From the NCBI GenBank assembly GCA_037783545.1, contig JBBELK010000399.1, positions 496,001-560,000 of the forward strand: a stretch of DNA of 64,000 nucleotides. Direction: 5' to 3'. Under the pieces are notes generated by a model that saw only the letters and a program-made list of their open reading frames with translations, ran no database searches and had not been told where the DNA came from. This document shows positions 44,801 to 59,800 of this stretch, piece after piece (the first letter of the stretch is position 1; every line of letters begins with the position of its first letter). The position numbers and the translations under genes are program-made. This stretch comes from Henricia sp. BOLD:AAB3569. Lineage: Eukaryota; Echinodermata; Asteroidea; Spinulosida; Echinasteridae.

Positions 44801-47800
44801 CGTGAACAAGATCGCCCGTCTGTTCGAAGAAAAGAAAAATGAGAATTCTTCCAAATTTAATATCTTGGAATTATTGCCAATTAGGGTTTTTTTTTTCCCT
44901 TCCCAACGTAACTTGAGTAGCACTGAATACTTTTCCTGACCAACTGCTGCCCAGGAAAATTGACCAGGTAACTTTTCCCTAGACGATAAGTCCAATGCAG
45001 ACACATCAACTCTGTAAAAGCGCTCTAGGGACGTACGTCAGGGCCGTGAGAGTCACACCGCTAAGGGACACTGCGCATGCTCTCCCACGGTCTCGGTAAC
45101 AAAGTCCAAATGCGGACAGCAGTAAAATATAGCCATTTTTCATTTTAGCATCGTCTCGGTAAAACATCCCGAAAAACAAGTCCAATGCGGACACGGCTAT
45201 TGGGTCCTTCTATAATTTAGGGGTCCAATGTTGGTGTCCCCCGTTACATTTTACATCTTGTTTTTGTAAATTCAGGACACATTCATTAAATACTTTCCAT
45301 CTCAAAGAGTGAGTACATAAAGTACAATTCATATAAAATGGTTTAAAAGCCATTTTAATGATTTTTGTACGAAAAACAACACATATCAGGTGTTACGGGG
45401 GACACTAAATGTCACACTTTTGAACCCCTAATTAATAGAAAGACCCTATTGCTATGAACACTGTGGGAAATGGTCTTTTTGACAACTCGTGACAAAAATA
45501 AAAAAATTTAGGTTATTGCAAGAGGTTTTAAATTTACCTTAAGCGGCAGCATATGTACATCATGTGGATTTTGCGGCACATCTTTCAGCGCTACGGCAAT
45601 CTCGATGTAGTGTCCTACGTATTCACCACGGCTGTTCAAGTACGATGGCTCAACCTCGTACGCAGGTCTCTTTGGTTCTGATTCACCTGCTTGAAACAAA
45701 ATATGACCAACAATTAAATTGCGGACCTGTGGGATTGTGATAGCCCTGCAATACACGATATGATTTTACAATTTCAGATGTATTTTGTCGACCTTTTCAA
45801 ATGTAGATTTCTTAGAATTCAACAAGTAAAATTTTAACCTAACATGTGATGAGAGAAAAATCATACGGGTCTCATCAGGATTTGAACCCAAGACCTCTGA
45901 CACACCGGGCAGATGTTCTACCAGCTGAGCTATAAGGCATAGTGGTATACTCCCTCAGGTTTTCCCAAGAACTCTGACACACCAGGCAGATGCTCTACCA
46001 GCTGAGCTATGAGGCATAGTGGTATACTCCCTCAGGTTTTTCCCAAGACCTCTGACACACCAGGCAGATGCAGTACCAGTTGAGCTATGAGGCAAAGTGG
46101 TATACTTCCTCAAGTGTTCCTTCCCGAGACCTCTGACAGACCAGAAAGATGCTGTACCAGCTGAGCTATGAGGCACAGTGGTATACTCCCTCAGGTTTTT
46201 CCCAAGACCGCCGACACACTGGGCAGATGCTCTACCAGCTGAGCTATCAGGCACAGTGGTATACTCCCTCAGGTTTTCCCCAAGACCTCTGACACACCAG
46301 GCAGATGCTCTACCAGCTGAGCTATGAGGCACAGTGGTATACTCCCTCAGGTTTTTCCCAAGACCGCTGACACACCGGGCAGATGCTGTACCAGCTAAGC
46401 TAGGAGACAAGATGGTATATTCTCACAGGTTTTCGATATTTGTAGACATATTAACAAATTAGCAAACTCAGTCTTGTACCTGAACTCTTTGAACTGCTGC
46501 TACTGGTGCAAGAGCTAAGGGTACCATCTCTTTCAAAGCTGAGGTCAGACGCCTCACTCAGTTTCTGTTGAGGTAAAACATGAAAACAGTTTAAAAATGT
46601 GAAAAAGGACTTTTCTGTAAGACTTTTGTATAAATGTTTCTGATTCAACTATATAATTCGTCGTGCCTTCTCAACTCCCTGTGGAGTATACAGCTCAATG
46701 GGTGTCATTCAACTATTCATTGGTTAATCACAAACGAAAATCTTATGTAGGAGGTCGTGGGTGCGAGTCCAACCCGAGCACGCCATGAAGTTTTTTAAAT
46801 AGTGTCTCGAGGTAGCACCGAGTATACAGTGCTAATCGAGTTACACCGGGTTAGGACAAAACAAACCCCAGTTAATAATCTTCACTTTGCAAGTACAGAG
46901 AGGTACTTTATGGCAAAGTGGCTTGCCTAAGGACACATGCTATAGACAAACCAGGATGTGAACCTACAACCTAGTACACAACGTAGTACACATCCGCCAT
47001 TGCTGGGATGCTCTTTTTCCCAGTGTATAGACTGTGCGTTTTAAGTTGTTGTTAAATTGAACACTGCGCATTCATGACGTGCCCTTTACATACACAAATT
47101 CACACTAAGCCTCCTTTGCGCATAGTTGCCGCGCACGTCGCTTTGAGAAAAAGCGATGTGGAGGAATTTTGAACGAATCGATGCACTAAAAATCACTTAA
47201 TTATGAAAACACTTTCATCATTACAACAAACGTGCAATTTGTTCGAAGTGACGACACAATGAGCATCATCACATAACGCATGTAGTTCATGCACTGACAG
47301 CATCCCAGCTATGGCGAACACACAGGGACGGTTTCCATGGTAATGGGAAAGACCTATACCATTTAGCATGGTGTCCCATTGTGCATGTTGTTAAAGTAAT
47401 CTTAAAAATATACTAGAGGAAAGTTGAAAATTCCCAGGCATTTGTGAAGACAGAGGTTCATAGATTCAGTTAATAGGTATGAAATGATCTACTTACATCT
47501 GATCCAGATGGTTCATACGACGAAGACGGTAACAGGCTTAGCTTGCCCGTTATTGTCCTCAAGAAAGACCTCCCTTTACTACCCATGGGATCCTGGGAAA
47601 GAAAAATGACACAGTTTACTCCTTTCCTTGGACATTTCAAAAATAAGTCATTCAAGCTTGGTGTAATTTTTAACAAAAGTATTAGTTGTAGCATGTTAGA
47701 AACCTGTTTTAATGGGAGCTGTTTTAATGGGGAAAAGCAACAGACCTAAGTTAGAGCTAGTTGGGCCTAACATACCTAAATCAATGGTGTCATAGTCCGT

Positions 47801-50800
47801 TTACATGCAGGTAATTCTATGCGGGATTCTCAGGGTATCAGACAAGAAAACACAAGAAAACACACACAGTCGCGCATTACGTACGCACTGTAGACGTTTC
47901 TTTGTATTCGTGCACTTAAGAGAATTGGTCGAAAAATCGTTGTTTTCTCCAAATTTTTCCCTCATCCACCCCAATTTTTTCCTACTCCATGTTTCTAAAC
48001 TTTACTCCTGAACCCTAACCTTTTTTTTTAACCCTCCACCCTAACCCCTTTTCCCAAGTTTGGACAACATGACTGTGGACTTGAGCGAACGAGTGCAAGT
48101 CCACAATCCGTCACTTTTCCCCGCAAATTGTGGACTTGAATGGGTTCGAGTCCACACCACGTACGCAAGGTGCGTACACATGTGCACAAACCGTGTCATC
48201 GTTATGTTTTAGGTCTACATACAGTTGAAGTCAGAAGTATAAATACAAGTACACCACTACTATCATCACCCAAAATGGTAAACAGGACTACCCGAACCAT
48301 TGCAAGGTGTGCAAGCTATGTTTTAAGTACTGCATGCACGTGAGGAATTCCACAAAATCACGTTTTTAGTAAAGACGTTTACAAAAATGGTGACAGCGTA
48401 AGCTTAAGCACACCAGTTTTAACACAGTTGTATGTAAACTTCTGACTACAACTGTATATTTAGTTAGTCAATTTTGAGCCGAGTTAAAAAGTTAGAAAGT
48501 AATTCTGAAAATACACACATCAATGCAAGAGAAAATTTTGGGCGTATAGTGCAGTGATGCAACTGATATGAACTGTTGAGTTAGTAGGAATTTGGTTCAG
48601 GGACTGAAAAAGATATAATTTTCCTGCACCCTCTCTCGTACTCTAGTCAAACGTACGCTCAAGCAAGGGATGGATTTGGCTTTTAGTTAAGGGTGGGGTG
48701 TGGCTCCTACTGTGGCTCCAGCTGCTGGGGGGAGGGGGGTCTGGAAAATTTTGAAATTTGGGTGCTTTCTCCTGCAATCTAAGGCACTTTAGGGGCTTTT
48801 AAAAAAGGTTTCAGGAGAGGGATTTTTAATGCAATATTTTATTTATTTCTTCATTAAACATTAGTTTGCCGCTCAAGGGAGGGGTTCCAACCTCCTCAAC
48901 CCCCCCCCCCCCCCCCTCCAGATCCGCCACTGCAAGCCTGAATAAGCATTGCAAATGTTATGATGTTGTTTTCTTGGGAGAAGTCTTTTAAACTGGTATG
49001 TGCATTTGGATTGACTCTTTCTATAGAGTGTAGTGATGGTGGGGAGGGGGGGGGGGGGGGGGGGGTGCATTCTGTTCAACTAGTAATAGAGAACTTGGCT
49101 TGAGCCCAGCATGGCAAATTGACTTTAACATTTCAACCATTCAGCGGTAAAAGGGTTCCCTTGTCAGTTTGGAGAATGTAGGGGTAAATGGACAATCTCA
49201 GCCTCTCAGAAGATGTGCTCTAGGCAACGAACCTCCATTAAATACTAAGATGATGTTAAACAAAGCTGTTAGTCTGCCAGGGTTAATCAATCTCTATACA
49301 CCATACATTTCTGAAATATACATTAATATGGATATTGCCACTTCAAATCTAGCACTTGGTCTTGATATAAAGGATAGAAAAACTGTTAAGCCTAGCGTAC
49401 ATCGACCTTGCAACTGGAAGCAACTCAACTGATCAGTTGCTGTCGATGTGTGCGTAGCGCGCGCATCGACAGCAACTCATCAGTTGCGCAACTAGCGGCA
49501 ACTGGGAGCATCCAGCCATGTCTACATTTTCAGAGCGCGCACGTCGACACGGCAACTCAGTAAAGTCTAGAGTACATTGACCTTGCAACTGGAAGCAACT
49601 GTTGCTTGCAGTTGCTGTCGATGTGCGCGCAGGTGATCAGATGCACACGTGCAACTGACAGCAACTAGTTGCAAGTACGCGTACATCGACGCAACTGACC
49701 GCAACTGGGTACAACTACATGTAGTTGCCAGAAAGTAGAACATGAGCATCTCGCGGCAACTGGGGTTTTTCCAGTTGCCAGTAGTTGCAAGTACGCGTAC
49801 ATCAACCTTTTTAAGCAAATTATCAGTTGCTCTCAGTTGCCGCGAGATGCTTCCAGTTGCCGGAAACACAAGTTGCCACTAGTTGCTTCCGGTTGCAATG
49901 TCGATGTACGCTAGGCATTAGTCTGTCGAAGAAACTGACATATGTTAGGTTAGTATTTCAGAAAGTACACAGCTACATTATATGCACCATGGCCTGTTAC
50001 TACGGATCCACCAAATCAAAATCATTCAAGTTCGCTTAAATGATTCCAAAACACAAACAACAGAATTAGTCCCAAAAATGGTAATGTACAAAAAGTCTAG
50101 TTCATACTTCACGCAAACTGCAAAAGGAAAGAAAATTCGCACTGCAAATTCACAGAAAGTTGAACTTGAAGTTTCAACTTTTGTGAAAGTTCGCTTCTAA
50201 ATGTAGGACATCAGATTTTTGTGAGATTCGTGTTTGCATTCGTAAAGATTTTCAGGAGCCTGTATGAAGTGGCTTATTTTTTACTGAATTTCACTGCATT
50301 TTCAACAGTTTAAAAAAAAAACCAAAAGCAAACCCGAGGAACAGATTATTAGCCAAGCAAACATTGACAAGCAAATAAGGTTATTTTTAAGTCAAGCCAA
50401 ATAATTTGCAGCCGCCATGCAGATATGGGATACACGTCTTACTTTGGATTTTTTCAGCAATGAGTTGTAACTTGCAGGAGAAAGACCGGCTGCCAACTGA
50501 ACACACATACCACAATGAGCTTAACTCCATATACAAAATTATTAATAACTCCCAAATCTTTTGCCACATTCGACTCTTTGGCTGCGTTCGGGCGTGCAGT
50601 TCTCGTTACTCCGGAGTAATGCGTACGCATTACACTCGGGTCACATAACGCGAACGGCAAATCCGCAGTCCGCGTGCGCGAATGGCAATCAGTGAAGATA
50701 GACGTCTCTTGCCATCACTGCACAAAAAAATGCCGTGCATAACGCACGGTGACAATGTGACTGCCCACTGTCATGGCCGTTCATGCAAAAGGTTTATTCA

Positions 50801-53800
50801 TGTACTTCGAGATGATAATATCACATGTACACAACACATAAAAAGTATAATCCTCTCAACGAAAAACAAATGTGATTAAGAAAGACCTTTACTCATATTA
50901 GGGGAAATCTCAAGCGGACGTAGATCAGAAGCCGATTTCAAGAATCCTTACGCATTGCGTAAGTCAGCTTGCACAATTTTTTATTGCGAAAGCTGCGCAA
51001 CATTCCTGTGATAATTACACGTGAGGGACCTGTGAGGGACCTGTGAGGGACCTGTGAGGGACTTGTGATGGACTCGTGATGACTATAACCCTGATGCAAA
51101 GTGAACTTACTGCTGGTGAACTTCTGGCTCTGCTTCTCTTCGGAATGCCCGCAGTAGGTTCCAAGTATTCCCCTCGGTCGATCGGCAAAACGGTCGTCCT
51201 ATCTCTGCTTTCTAATCGGAGTTTCCCCAAGTCTATTGGGAGATCCAACACTGACCCAGAGCGTCCTGTATTCATCAGTTGGTCTTCAGACTGGTTGGCC
51301 AGTTTAGCGTGGCCGTTTTCGATGGTCAGTCCTTCCTTATCCCACATCACTGCGGGTGGCTGCGATCGACCGACGTTCGAGAGGTCTTCATCTTTTAACT
51401 TGATGGCGCTGTCGCAAGCGTCGGGGTCTGTTCTCGAGTCGCGGGGTAGGATTAGTCTTTCTTCAAGACTGGAGAGGGTCCCATGATCGGGGGAGTTTAT
51501 GATGAGATCTGCTGGTTCGTAGTAATTATGGACACTGCGGGGACTTTCATCAGAGCCTGTCGCGCCTTCGGTCCCCCTTGCTGAATCAGTATCTGTAATG
51601 ATCAACATAAAATCACACATTAACATACCATTTAAGGAAATCTCACTCAAATAAATAGACCGTATCAAATATCTGCCATCTTGTAGGGCAGTTTCTTTGT
51701 TCCGTGAGGACATGCATGGTTGCACATTTTGTGCAAACATTGTTGTCCAAATTAAATGTCAAAAGTTGCCCTACAAGATGGCAGCTATGCAATACGGTCT
51801 ATAGGAAGGTTTAGATGTATGTCAACCATGCAACGATTGCATGGATGACGTCAAGATTGATGCCTTGTTTCCCCCGACTCCAATACGCCGTGAAGTATGT
51901 AAAAATCTGCTGTGTCCTGACTCATGCCCATTCAAGTCTGAGCGCCGAACTGCAGAGTTAGACGTACAGAGTTAGGCAACCCTTTGCAAGTGTTGTCGCT
52001 TCCTTTAAGTTAGTAGCCAGTTTACTGGCCAAATAACCAGCCAATCCAATCACCAATCTACTAGCCAATCTACTAGCCAATCTACTAGCCAATCTACTAG
52101 CCAATCTACCAGCTAATCTACCAGCCAATCTACTAGCCAATCTACTAGACAATCTACTAGACAATCTACTAGCCAATCTACTAGCCAATCTACTAGCCAA
52201 TCTACTAGCCAATCTATTGGCCAATTTTGAAGCCACAATATTAAACAAACCTGAAGGTGTAATGGGGCTTTCCCCAGCACTCGGAGGTTTCGTTTTGGAA
52301 TGTGACTGATGAACTTGCGGACTCTTCTGCAAAAAAATAAAATATTAAATACTTGAGATCAATTTTTGCCTCGACTAGTAACCTAGCAACTAAAAAGGTT
52401 TAAGAATTTGGTCTGTTTAAAGGCATTGTATCATTTGCATTGACGAACATTCAATTCGCCCCAAAACCATTTCGCCCGAGTGCCATTTCTCCCCAAATCA
52501 CTTCGTCCAAACACTACATCGCCCAAACACTACATCGCCCAAATGCCACTTCGCCCCAAAACCACTTCGTGCACAGGCCGTGGTTCAGGGCGAAATGGTT
52601 CAGGGCAAAGTGGTTTTGGGGCGAAATGACTGCAAACCCTTTTTTGACTGTTTTCTCAAAAGTTAGACGAAGTACGGAGCTGGTTTTTGCTCAGGTTGGT
52701 TTTAATCATGCATATCTTCAATCACACAGGGGGATAATACTATTTGTAACAGTTTACCAATCATATATACTATCTTTAAAGTGTTAAAAACCCAAAGTGC
52801 TGTTAGCAAATTTTTGCAACCTAATTAGCATTTCTCTTTGTAGAGCTTGGGCTTAAAGGGTTCTGGGAGTTTTTGAAAGAAAAAATTAAAACAATAAATG
52901 ATTAAAATGTAAAAAGGGAGATTATTATACATGTAGCACAGAGACATGCAAACGAGAATTTTCATGCAGTGCTAGAAATTGTGGCAAGGCCTGTGAGCTT
53001 GGGGATATTTTTGGAACCGGGTACCCAGGAATTATTGTCATTTTTGGGGAAAAAATCAAAATGGTGATGTACATTTTAGCATTTTGCATCAAACACCGAA
53101 TTTTCAATAAAATAACACTTTGAAGTTATTATTAAAAAAATCCCAGAATGCTTTTGACTCGAGATCCATATAAAGACTGGGTTAAGTTACAGGTCCCAGG
53201 ATCAGAATTTGGATCGCTATGAAACAAACAGGGGCCAAAAAATTGCTTAATCCAAAATTTGTTTGCTTTATAAAAATGTGTTAGCAGTCAAAATCTTATG
53301 TGATGTGTATAATACAATCGACTAGTGTTCCGCTATTCTTGCTAAGAACACAGGTTGACATACAATTTTGACTATTAACCCATTTTTATAAAGTAAACAA
53401 ATTTTGGATAAAGCAAATTTTTCTGCCAAACAGCTTTGTGAAATTGGCCCCAGGTCCTTGGTGAGCCAGGGGTAACTACATGTACCACTCACCCCATCCT
53501 GATCGGGAGGGGAAAGTTGGGTCATACAGGGGTCTAGTCTAGTCTCTTTCTTTCTTTTCACCTCATCCTCTTTCGCTATTACCTGCAAAACGTCACAAAA
53601 TCAAACCAAAAGTGCAGAAATAAAAAATGTTTGGGGAAACTAAAAAGCGTGGGGAAACTTTATAGGCAGTATACATGATTGGTAAACTGTTTCATCCCCC
53701 TGTGTGATTAAAGATATGCATGATTAAAACCAACCTGAGCAAAAATCAGCTCCGTACTTCGTCTAACCTTTGACAAAACAGTACAAAATATGGTTTACAG

Positions 53801-56800
53801 TCACTTCGCCCCAAAACCACTTAGCCCTGAACTACGGCCTGTGCATGAAGTTGTTTTGGGGCAAAGTGGCATTTGGGCGAGGTAGTGTTTGGACGAAGTG
53901 GTTTGGGGGTGAAAAGGACCAGGGGCGAAGTGGTCCAGGATGAGGTGGTTTTCAGGAGAAATGAATATGTCTCGCGAGACGAAAAATTATTTCTTAAAGA
54001 CTATAGCACTTTCCCATTTCAGGGGAAGTTTTCTACCGTCATCGTGTTTATACTGTGTAAGTTATGTGTAAATCTGCGAACATTTCCGATTCCTTGAGAT
54101 ACCAATCATGTATTCTACCTTTAAACACGTCAAAACTTAAAATTCACAAAAGCTGCAAAGTAGAGATTTCTTCGACAAATAAAAGGCTGGGAGCAAAACA
54201 ATGGCTTTAATTCGTTAATGTACACACAGTGATTTCCTTGGAGTGTTTCACTGGGAATGTGCAAACACACATGTTACGCAAGCAGATAGCAGGTAGAAAT
54301 GGTCAATCACTTTTAAAGCCCGCTGCACACGTTAGGTCGTTTGCTGAGCAAACAGTCATTCGTGGCCGCAAACAGTCATTCAGCAAACGGCTCACGTGTG
54401 CGGTGAAATTTTGCTGCGTTTTTTGCCTCGCGAGGCCGTGAGACAAAATCTAACATGTTTGATTTCTTTTGCCTCGCGTGGCCAAAATCTCACCGTGTGC
54501 GGGGGTGCTGAGCCAAGTGCTGAGCAAAATAAAATCAACCAACCAATGAAAGTGCGCACTCTGTTCACGTGATATATCAAGAGATACGATAGACGACTGA
54601 GGAATATTTCACCGCAGCAAAATTTCACTGCACACGTGAGGCCGTTTGCTGAGCAAATGGCCACGAATGACCGTTTGCTCAGCAAAACGACCTCACGTGT
54701 GCAGCGGGCTTAAGACAAACACATAACAACGCTTTGTAAGTCCACATGAGGCATTGTGCAAGGACCGTGTTATGCTTACTGCCTGACATAAAAAGTAAGT
54801 TTGAGGATTTTGTTAAAGAGTAGCAGTGAGAGGTATACTGCACAAACTATTATAAAATACACATGCACATTTGCAGTTTGCCCGAACGACTCAAGTTGAA
54901 CAATGGCAATTTAAACTATGTTGCACACGATTCCACTCGCACTTTCTGTTCAACGCTCACGCTTCCATTTTCACATCACTGGTCCCCTCCCTGTTTTATT
55001 ATGCAGTAGGCTATTGGTAACCAGCCATGCCCCGAGGTCTGGTTCCTAATGTCGACTTGTCAAATCATCCAGAACGATGTTAGTTGAACTATGATTAGAA
55101 CTAGAACTTGCTTTAAGTTCTAGCTTGTTAAGTATAATTTTTTCAAATCAAGTTTTCTGGTCAAAAATAATCTTATGCCAGAGGGCCAGTTCGTTCGAAT
55201 TATCCCGATGCTAAGGGGTTATAAAGGGAACAGTGACAGCATCAAATTATATCATAGCCTCTGGCTTTTGAAAACCAAGAAAAACTCCACAATATTGATT
55301 CTTCTCATTCTATACAAAGTATCTAATACACCGGCAATTTCATTTTGGGTCAGACACTTTTCCCTTGTAAACCAGTCTTATCTTTATTTATCTTGCTGAC
55401 ATCTGCGGATGCAATTGGATTTAATCGGTGATGGAAAACTCTGTCAAGGAAGATACCTATAGGCTAAATATTTCGGCTAGATTAACCTCCGATGACAACG
55501 GCATAAGAAGAACAGCTCCCTCACAAGAAAAAGAACACGCAAACCAGGTCAGATGTTTTTCTGGCCGTACAATGCCTAACCCCTCTCAATTGCTCCCTAA
55601 ACCCCATCAGCACTTCCCAATCACTGCAGCCGATTTCTTCTCCTTTTCTTCATGTCCCACTTTTCCTTCCCATCTCGGAATTCAAACACCGGCGTCTATT
55701 TCCCGAGTTCCCAATCCCACTGGCAGTCCATTTACCGAATTTCAAGCCCAGAAACGGAGGTCTTCAACAGTACACACGCACGAAAAAAATCTGAAAGACG
55801 GAGAGAGAACGGATTCTCGTGTATTATGTTTTCTGACGTATGTTTAAGTCCACACCTGCCAGAGAGCTTCCCACCTGTCGTAAGGACATCACGCGGTACG
55901 CACTATCGGTTTCTGGTCGCTTAATTAATAATGGAACATGAGAACAAGACAGAGCGACGAGTGTATCGATGAAACGGAGAAAGAAAAAAGTCAGTCGGAT
56001 GGACGGTAAACTAGAACAAGATGACAAACGTATCGAATCTGTATCTTTGACCTAGGCTCAATGTTTGGTAACTCAACTATCGTACTTTTTGTTTGCGAGG
56101 CAAGTCGGCTGGCTGAGCCCTGATATAATTTCAGGAGGACAGAATCGACATGTTCGTTAAAATAAGAGGGAGAAAAAAATATGGGAAGTGTGCCAAGTCT
56201 ACATTTAAGACAGCAGGATTTAGTGACGGAAAACGAGGTTAATGCAGACGTTTTTTTGCTACTTAGTGAGAGTGTATATTTGAATCATAAACTGAGCAGA
56301 AATAGATTACACCATACTTTGAAACTAGAGCTTTTAAATTTTGTTTTTCCATATTTTTTTTAAAATCCATTATAGACTGATACATGTAGAACCTTTCAGA
56401 ATATGTGACCCACTCTGAAAAATAATTTCGCAGATGTCTGGGCATGATTTGGCAACCATAACCAGAAATATGTTTCTGATGTATCACTGATTCAACAAAT
56501 GGTCAGAATTGAGCTTTCTCACTGAAAATATCATCATCATTGGTCAAATTTTGTGAAACGTCATCAATAGGTTTCTAGTTATGTTCAAATGAAAAAAGAA
56601 AAAAAATTAACCAAACCTGTGCAACATCGGACTCATTTGTGAGGAACAGCGGCCGATTTTACACAGCACTAAGACGCATCTCAGGAAGGGTCACGCTTCT
56701 TATCTTGAGACGTTGGTATGGGAATTAGGACGCATTAAACTCGTCTTAACTTTTGTGAAATCGATCCCAGGTCTCAGTGGTTAGCTGATAATTTGTACTA

Positions 56801-59800
56801 ACTGGCGAGACCTGTTATTTGATTTAAATACAAGACCAGGGGCCGATTTCACAAAGTGCTAAGACGCGTCTTAGGAAGGGTTACGCTTCTTATCTTGAGA
56901 CGTTGGTATGGGAATTAGGACGCATTGAACTCATCTTAACTTTTGTGAAATCGATTTGTACTAACTGGCGAGACCTGTTACACCTGCAGCCGATTTCACG
57001 AAAGAGTGCGCAGCTTGCGCAATTTTTACAAAATGGCGCAAGCCCCATAGCTGGCGTGTAATTTTCACAGGAATGTTGCGCAGCCTACGCAATAAAATGT
57101 TGCGCAAGGGGACTTACGCAGTAGGTAACGATTCGTGAAATCGGCTGCAGGTCACATAAGTTTTAAAATGATTCTCTCTTACTTTTGCACATTTAAATCC
57201 GATACAAATTCAAATATTTCCCAATTGACTAAGTACAGTGTACTGATTTTTTTCTGATCGTCATTTCTTACGAATGCAACAAATGCAAGTGAAATGCTTA
57301 CTGTTGCATGTTAGACCGAGTTCATGCCCACGGGGCACGACACCTGTACCTAGTTTCCACTCGATTTCCTCACCAAAGGTTAGGCAATGACAGACTGACA
57401 TGTTCTTGGTTGCAGTGAGGGGCCTATGACTCAGGCACTTTTAGTAACAGTAAGATGTGAATTTAAAGATACTCCTTTCAAAATGTCACAAGTGTTGTAG
57501 TTTTGTGAAACTAAAATATGAAACAGTTTTGTGAAACTAGAATTCAGGGATATCAAAGGGAAAAAAAGACAGAGAAGAATGAGTAATTTTTACCTCATCC
57601 TATAGATGTTTGTTTATTTCATTTCAATACTGATTAGGTTTAATTAACACCAAATAGACCTTTATCATGGTGCGTCCATCTTTGTCTTGTTCCCCATAGT
57701 ACGTATCGGGCACGATCAGTGCATATGCGCGACCAGGCGATAGTGCGTGTAATCTCCTGTTGTTGTTTTGATAGAATCACTGTCCGCGCTGCGCGTTTTC
57801 TTGATCAGGCTACACGCATGTCATTGTGATGCACACAATGAACATTTTCAACACGGGGCCAAACTATTTTTTTCTGCAAACCTCGCTTTGGTTACGTTCA
57901 TTTTAATAGGGGAAAAGGGAACATGGCCGCACCGTGATAAAGGTCTACAGTTGAAGTCAGAAGTTTACATACATGTACACCACTACCATCATCACCCAAA
58001 ATGGTAAACAGGACTACCACCTTGCAATGTGTGCAAGCTATGTTTTAAGTACTGCAAGCACGTGAGGAATTCCACAAAATCACGACTTTAGTAAAGACTG
58101 TTACAAAAATGGTGACAACGCAAGTTTAAGCACACCAGTTTTAACACAGTTGTATGTAAACTTCTGACTACAACTGTATATTGCGTTTGTTACTTCGCCC
58201 AGTTACACTCCCATGCAACACCTAGAGAATGTTTGGTTTTAAGAGAAATTTAAGAGTATACCACTGTGCCTTATAGTCATAGCTGAAATGGTGAATCGGA
58301 GGCTTCTGGTTTGAATCCCAATGATGAAAATATGATTTTTCTGTTATCTTTAATTTGGTTATCATAAAATAACACCAACTTTAATCTGTTACTCTCTTTA
58401 TATAAAAAAATACTACTGAGAGATTAAAAAAAAAAATACATTTGAAACACAGATGTTTTTCCATCTGCTTTTCGCAATATTGCGTTACCATCTAGATCAC
58501 TGGCGCAACAAATTTCAACTCCCATTCCTAACCACACAATGAGCTCACCACAGAAAAAAAATCTTTACTTTCAAAAAGATTATTTTCTTACCGTCTATTT
58601 TCATCAGACTCGGATGGCTTTTTTGTTGTTTCGAAATGAAAAGAGTTCAATCGTTGGGAAGCCTATTCAAAGATGAATGCGATCGTCCCGGGCTTGGCAC
58701 ACTCGTCAGGGAGTTTTTGTTCTTTTTTTTTAATACTCGGGAGAATGGGCCGTATCGGTTACAGAGAGGGTTGTTGTTTATCCAAACAGGAGGGTCAGCA
58801 GGGGTGGTATGACTCGGCGTCATGGCAAAAGGTGTATGAGAAGAGATGGCATTACAGATGCCTCTTGGATTTTAAACTGCCTAGGGCAATCAAGTCAGTA
58901 TATACCACAATCGGACTGACAATACCATGCGACTCTTTTTATCAAATTTATACTTTCTATTGTGATATTTTGTAGGAAAATAATTTAAAATATAGACGAT
59001 GTTCTCTTTGATTATATCTAAACCACCCTCTGTTGAAAATTGGTCGTCGCTGTGCACGCGCATCCCGTTTTGGATAAATTTGGTTTGGTAATGATGCCGA
59101 GGGTCGCATAATTCACAGACGATTTGAAATGCGACCTCATTTCCTAAACCAAATTGTTGCAAAACGGGCATTTTTTGGTTTGCTATGACGTCAGAGGGCA
59201 CATCGTCTATACATGGATTGAGTGGGCCAAAATGCTATTTGTATTTGTTTCTCACCAATATTTTAAAACGTATGATTTTGAAATAAAGTAAATGCTCGTT
59301 ATTTTTATTACAATTATTGAGATAACTGATATCTTTTCCCGTTAATCACACTAAAGTGTATGCCCATGGGTAAAAATACCAAAACAATAAAAAAGTTATT
59401 ATTTCTAAGAATATATGTGATTGTATATTCTCTGCATTTTGACTTTTCAGTGCATGTAGTCTTGTACCCTGCACCTCCCACCGCGAACGTTCTTTTTTTG
59501 TTTGGACTTAGTTTTTTTGGCGACTGCTCTAATTTGTTTTGTACACGATTCCAAATCGCGGACCATATTGTTCCTATTGTTAAATAACCCACACAGTTGC
59601 AATCTACCTTACCGTCATACATGTAGCTTAAAGAAGTGTTTTTATTACAGACACAAAGGTGTATCGTTTTCCCGAAACACAAAACCCATCATTTCACGAA
59701 CAATACATTCCCCAGACCACATTGAGTCATTCGCTTCGTGGGTTGTTTACTCTGGCGTGACGCATTCTCCCAGACCTTATTTTTCTTTGCACTCCGATTC

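Noticed and set aside
45955..46410. 151-codon minus-strand frame with 26-residue repeats
   Set aside because: Product of the 78-bp tRNA-like array, whose period is a multiple of three; no real protein features.
51958..52332. 124-codon minus-strand frame with repeated ASRL motif
   Set aside because: It is the real exon d (52251-52326) read on through the 12-bp minisatellite in the intron; the donor at 52250 ends the coding part.
55428..55847. 139-codon plus-strand frame
   Set aside because: Low-complexity, no domain, no splice or promoter context, antisense in a SASH1-like intron.
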